A stretch of DNA of 20,874 nucleotides from Candidatus Onthocola stercoravium. GTDB lineage: Bacteria; Bacillota_I; Bacilli_A; RF39; UBA660. A model generated the notes under the pieces. That model did not search any database. It was given only the letters and a program-made list of their open reading frames with translations, and had not been told where the DNA came from. The position numbers and the translations under genes are program-made. Below, in pieces: positions 20,281-20,874 of the stretch (positions are counted from its first letter, which is position 1; every line of letters starts with the position of its first letter). The stretch lies in assembly GCA_018711775.1 (NCBI GenBank), contig DVHV01000078.1:1-20874 (forward strand). The letters are read 5' to 3'.

Positions 20281-20874
20281 ATGCCAAATTTAGAAGATGA
20301 ATTTTTTGAGACAATTAAAGTTGTCAAAAGAAATGGTTCAAAGGTTGGTTTTAATGGAACCAAAATAGCTATGGCTATTAAAAAAGGTTTTGATAGCATT
20401 AAAGAAACTGATGAAGATGGCGAAGAAAGAACTAAGTATGGTTCAAATGAAATTCAGCGTGTTTATCAGGATGTTATTGAAACAATTAAAAAGGATTATC
20501 AAGATAAGGAAAGAATTAAAATTGAAGAGATTCAAGATATTATTGAAGATACTTTAAAGAAAGATGGATTTGAAGATGTTTTTGAAAGTTTTTCTGATTA
20601 TCGAGATAAAAGAGCACAATCAAGAGAAGCTTTTACAGAAGATAAGAGAAGTCATAAGTTTTTGAAGACTTTGGAAGGTTTAGCTTTAAAGAGTGCTGCG
20701 GAAGATGATACAAAAAGAGAAAATGGTAATATTGATGGTAACTCAGCAATGGGGACAATGTTACAATTTGGTTCTAATGTATCAAAAGAGTTTTCTAAAA
20801 CTTATTTGATGAAGAAAAGGTATGCTGATGCTCATGATGATGGTTATATTCATATTCATGATATGGATTTCTTA
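20281..20874 (+). CDS. nrdD: Anaerobic ribonucleoside-triphosphate reductase, N-terminal 198 residues (cut by window end)
   Basis: The frame is open from ATG 20281 to the last base; the family is about 600-750 residues, so most of the enzyme lies beyond the window. The visible part starts with an ATP-cone domain (about residues 13-110: VVKRNGSKVGFNGTKIAMAI...), the allosteric dATP/ATP switch, then enters the reductase domain with RENGNIDGNSAMGTMLQFGS and YADAHDDGYIHIHDMDF, both typical of class III enzymes. It reduces NTPs to dNTPs with a glycyl radical installed by NrdG and is oxygen-sensitive, which supports an anaerobic host. The start is set by AAGGAAGG upstream and by the position of the ATP-cone. 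A nrdG gene would be expected downstream. Confidence 0.95.
   Translation, partial: MPNLEDEFFETIKVVKRNGSKVGFNGTKIAMAIKKGFDSIKETDEDGEERTKYGSNEIQRVYQDVIETIKKDYQDKERIKIEEIQDIIEDTLKKDGFEDVFESFSDYRDKRAQSREAFTEDKRSHKFLKTLEGLALKSAAEDDTKRENGNIDGNSAMGTMLQFGSNVSKEFSKTYLMKKRYADAHDDGYIHIHDMDFL

Overview
The window is AT-rich (by eye roughly 30% GC) and reads as a chromosomal segment of a low-GC Gram-positive, anaerobic bacterium. Supporting signs are an anaerobic (class III) ribonucleotide reductase, an LTA-synthase-like sulfatase, MurC, a PdaC-like deacetylase, and AGGAGG/AGGTG-type ribosome binding sites. TGA is used as a stop (deacetylase, rmuC) and Trp is read from TGG, so code 11 fits and a UGA-Trp mollicute is unlikely. 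The gene set suggests an uncultured gut Bacilli/Erysipelotrichales/RF39-like lineage; that assignment is inference.

Layout. 1-410: two tandem C-terminal pieces of an Rpn/PD-(D/E)XK nuclease-transposase family protein. 466-6634: a tight plus-strand run of ZIP-like metal transporter, atypical SDR, patatin-like lipase, membrane-anchored polysaccharide deacetylase, YebC-family protein and CPBP protease with an extra C-terminal domain; it ends at a hairpin terminator. 6764-10551: LTA-synthase-like sulfatase followed by asparagine synthase. 10598-11692: rmuC, convergent with rnr (RNase R, 14059-11696), with one bidirectional terminator built from both gene ends. 14165-14770: a histidine-phosphatase-fold protein without its catalytic RHG motif. 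14818-15690: an unrecognised 290-aa protein with a strong promoter. 15748-16308: PduL-type phosphotransacylase. 16352-17409: a Bro-N antirepressor-like gene behind an unusual leader. 17497-18498: dusB. 19921-18557: murC (minus). 20281-end: nrdD, cut by the window edge.

Functional themes. Envelope building and lipid handling recur: deacetylase, LTA synthase, patatin, SDR, CPBP protease, murC and perhaps the asparagine synthase as a cell-wall amidase. RNA and translation quality control is the second theme: RNase R, DusB and YebC. PduL and NrdD fit anaerobic metabolism. Promoters repeatedly show TGn-TATAAT extended -10 boxes, and several terminators use the last codons of the gene they end.

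The most unusual piece is the leader of the antirepressor-like gene (16352-16595). It has a perfect 15-bp palindrome over the -35 box, a CCTACCT segment complementary to the gene's AGGTAGG ribosome binding site, two hairpins that compete with an alternative long-range fold, and a short leader ORF that runs through the structure into the gene start. Other points of interest are a terminator/promoter/RBS hairpin at 14754-14818, a degenerate histidine phosphatase, a duplicated Rpn C-terminal domain, and a 12-bp perfect inverted repeat between murC and nrdD. No tRNA, rRNA, CRISPR array or complete insertion sequence was seen.
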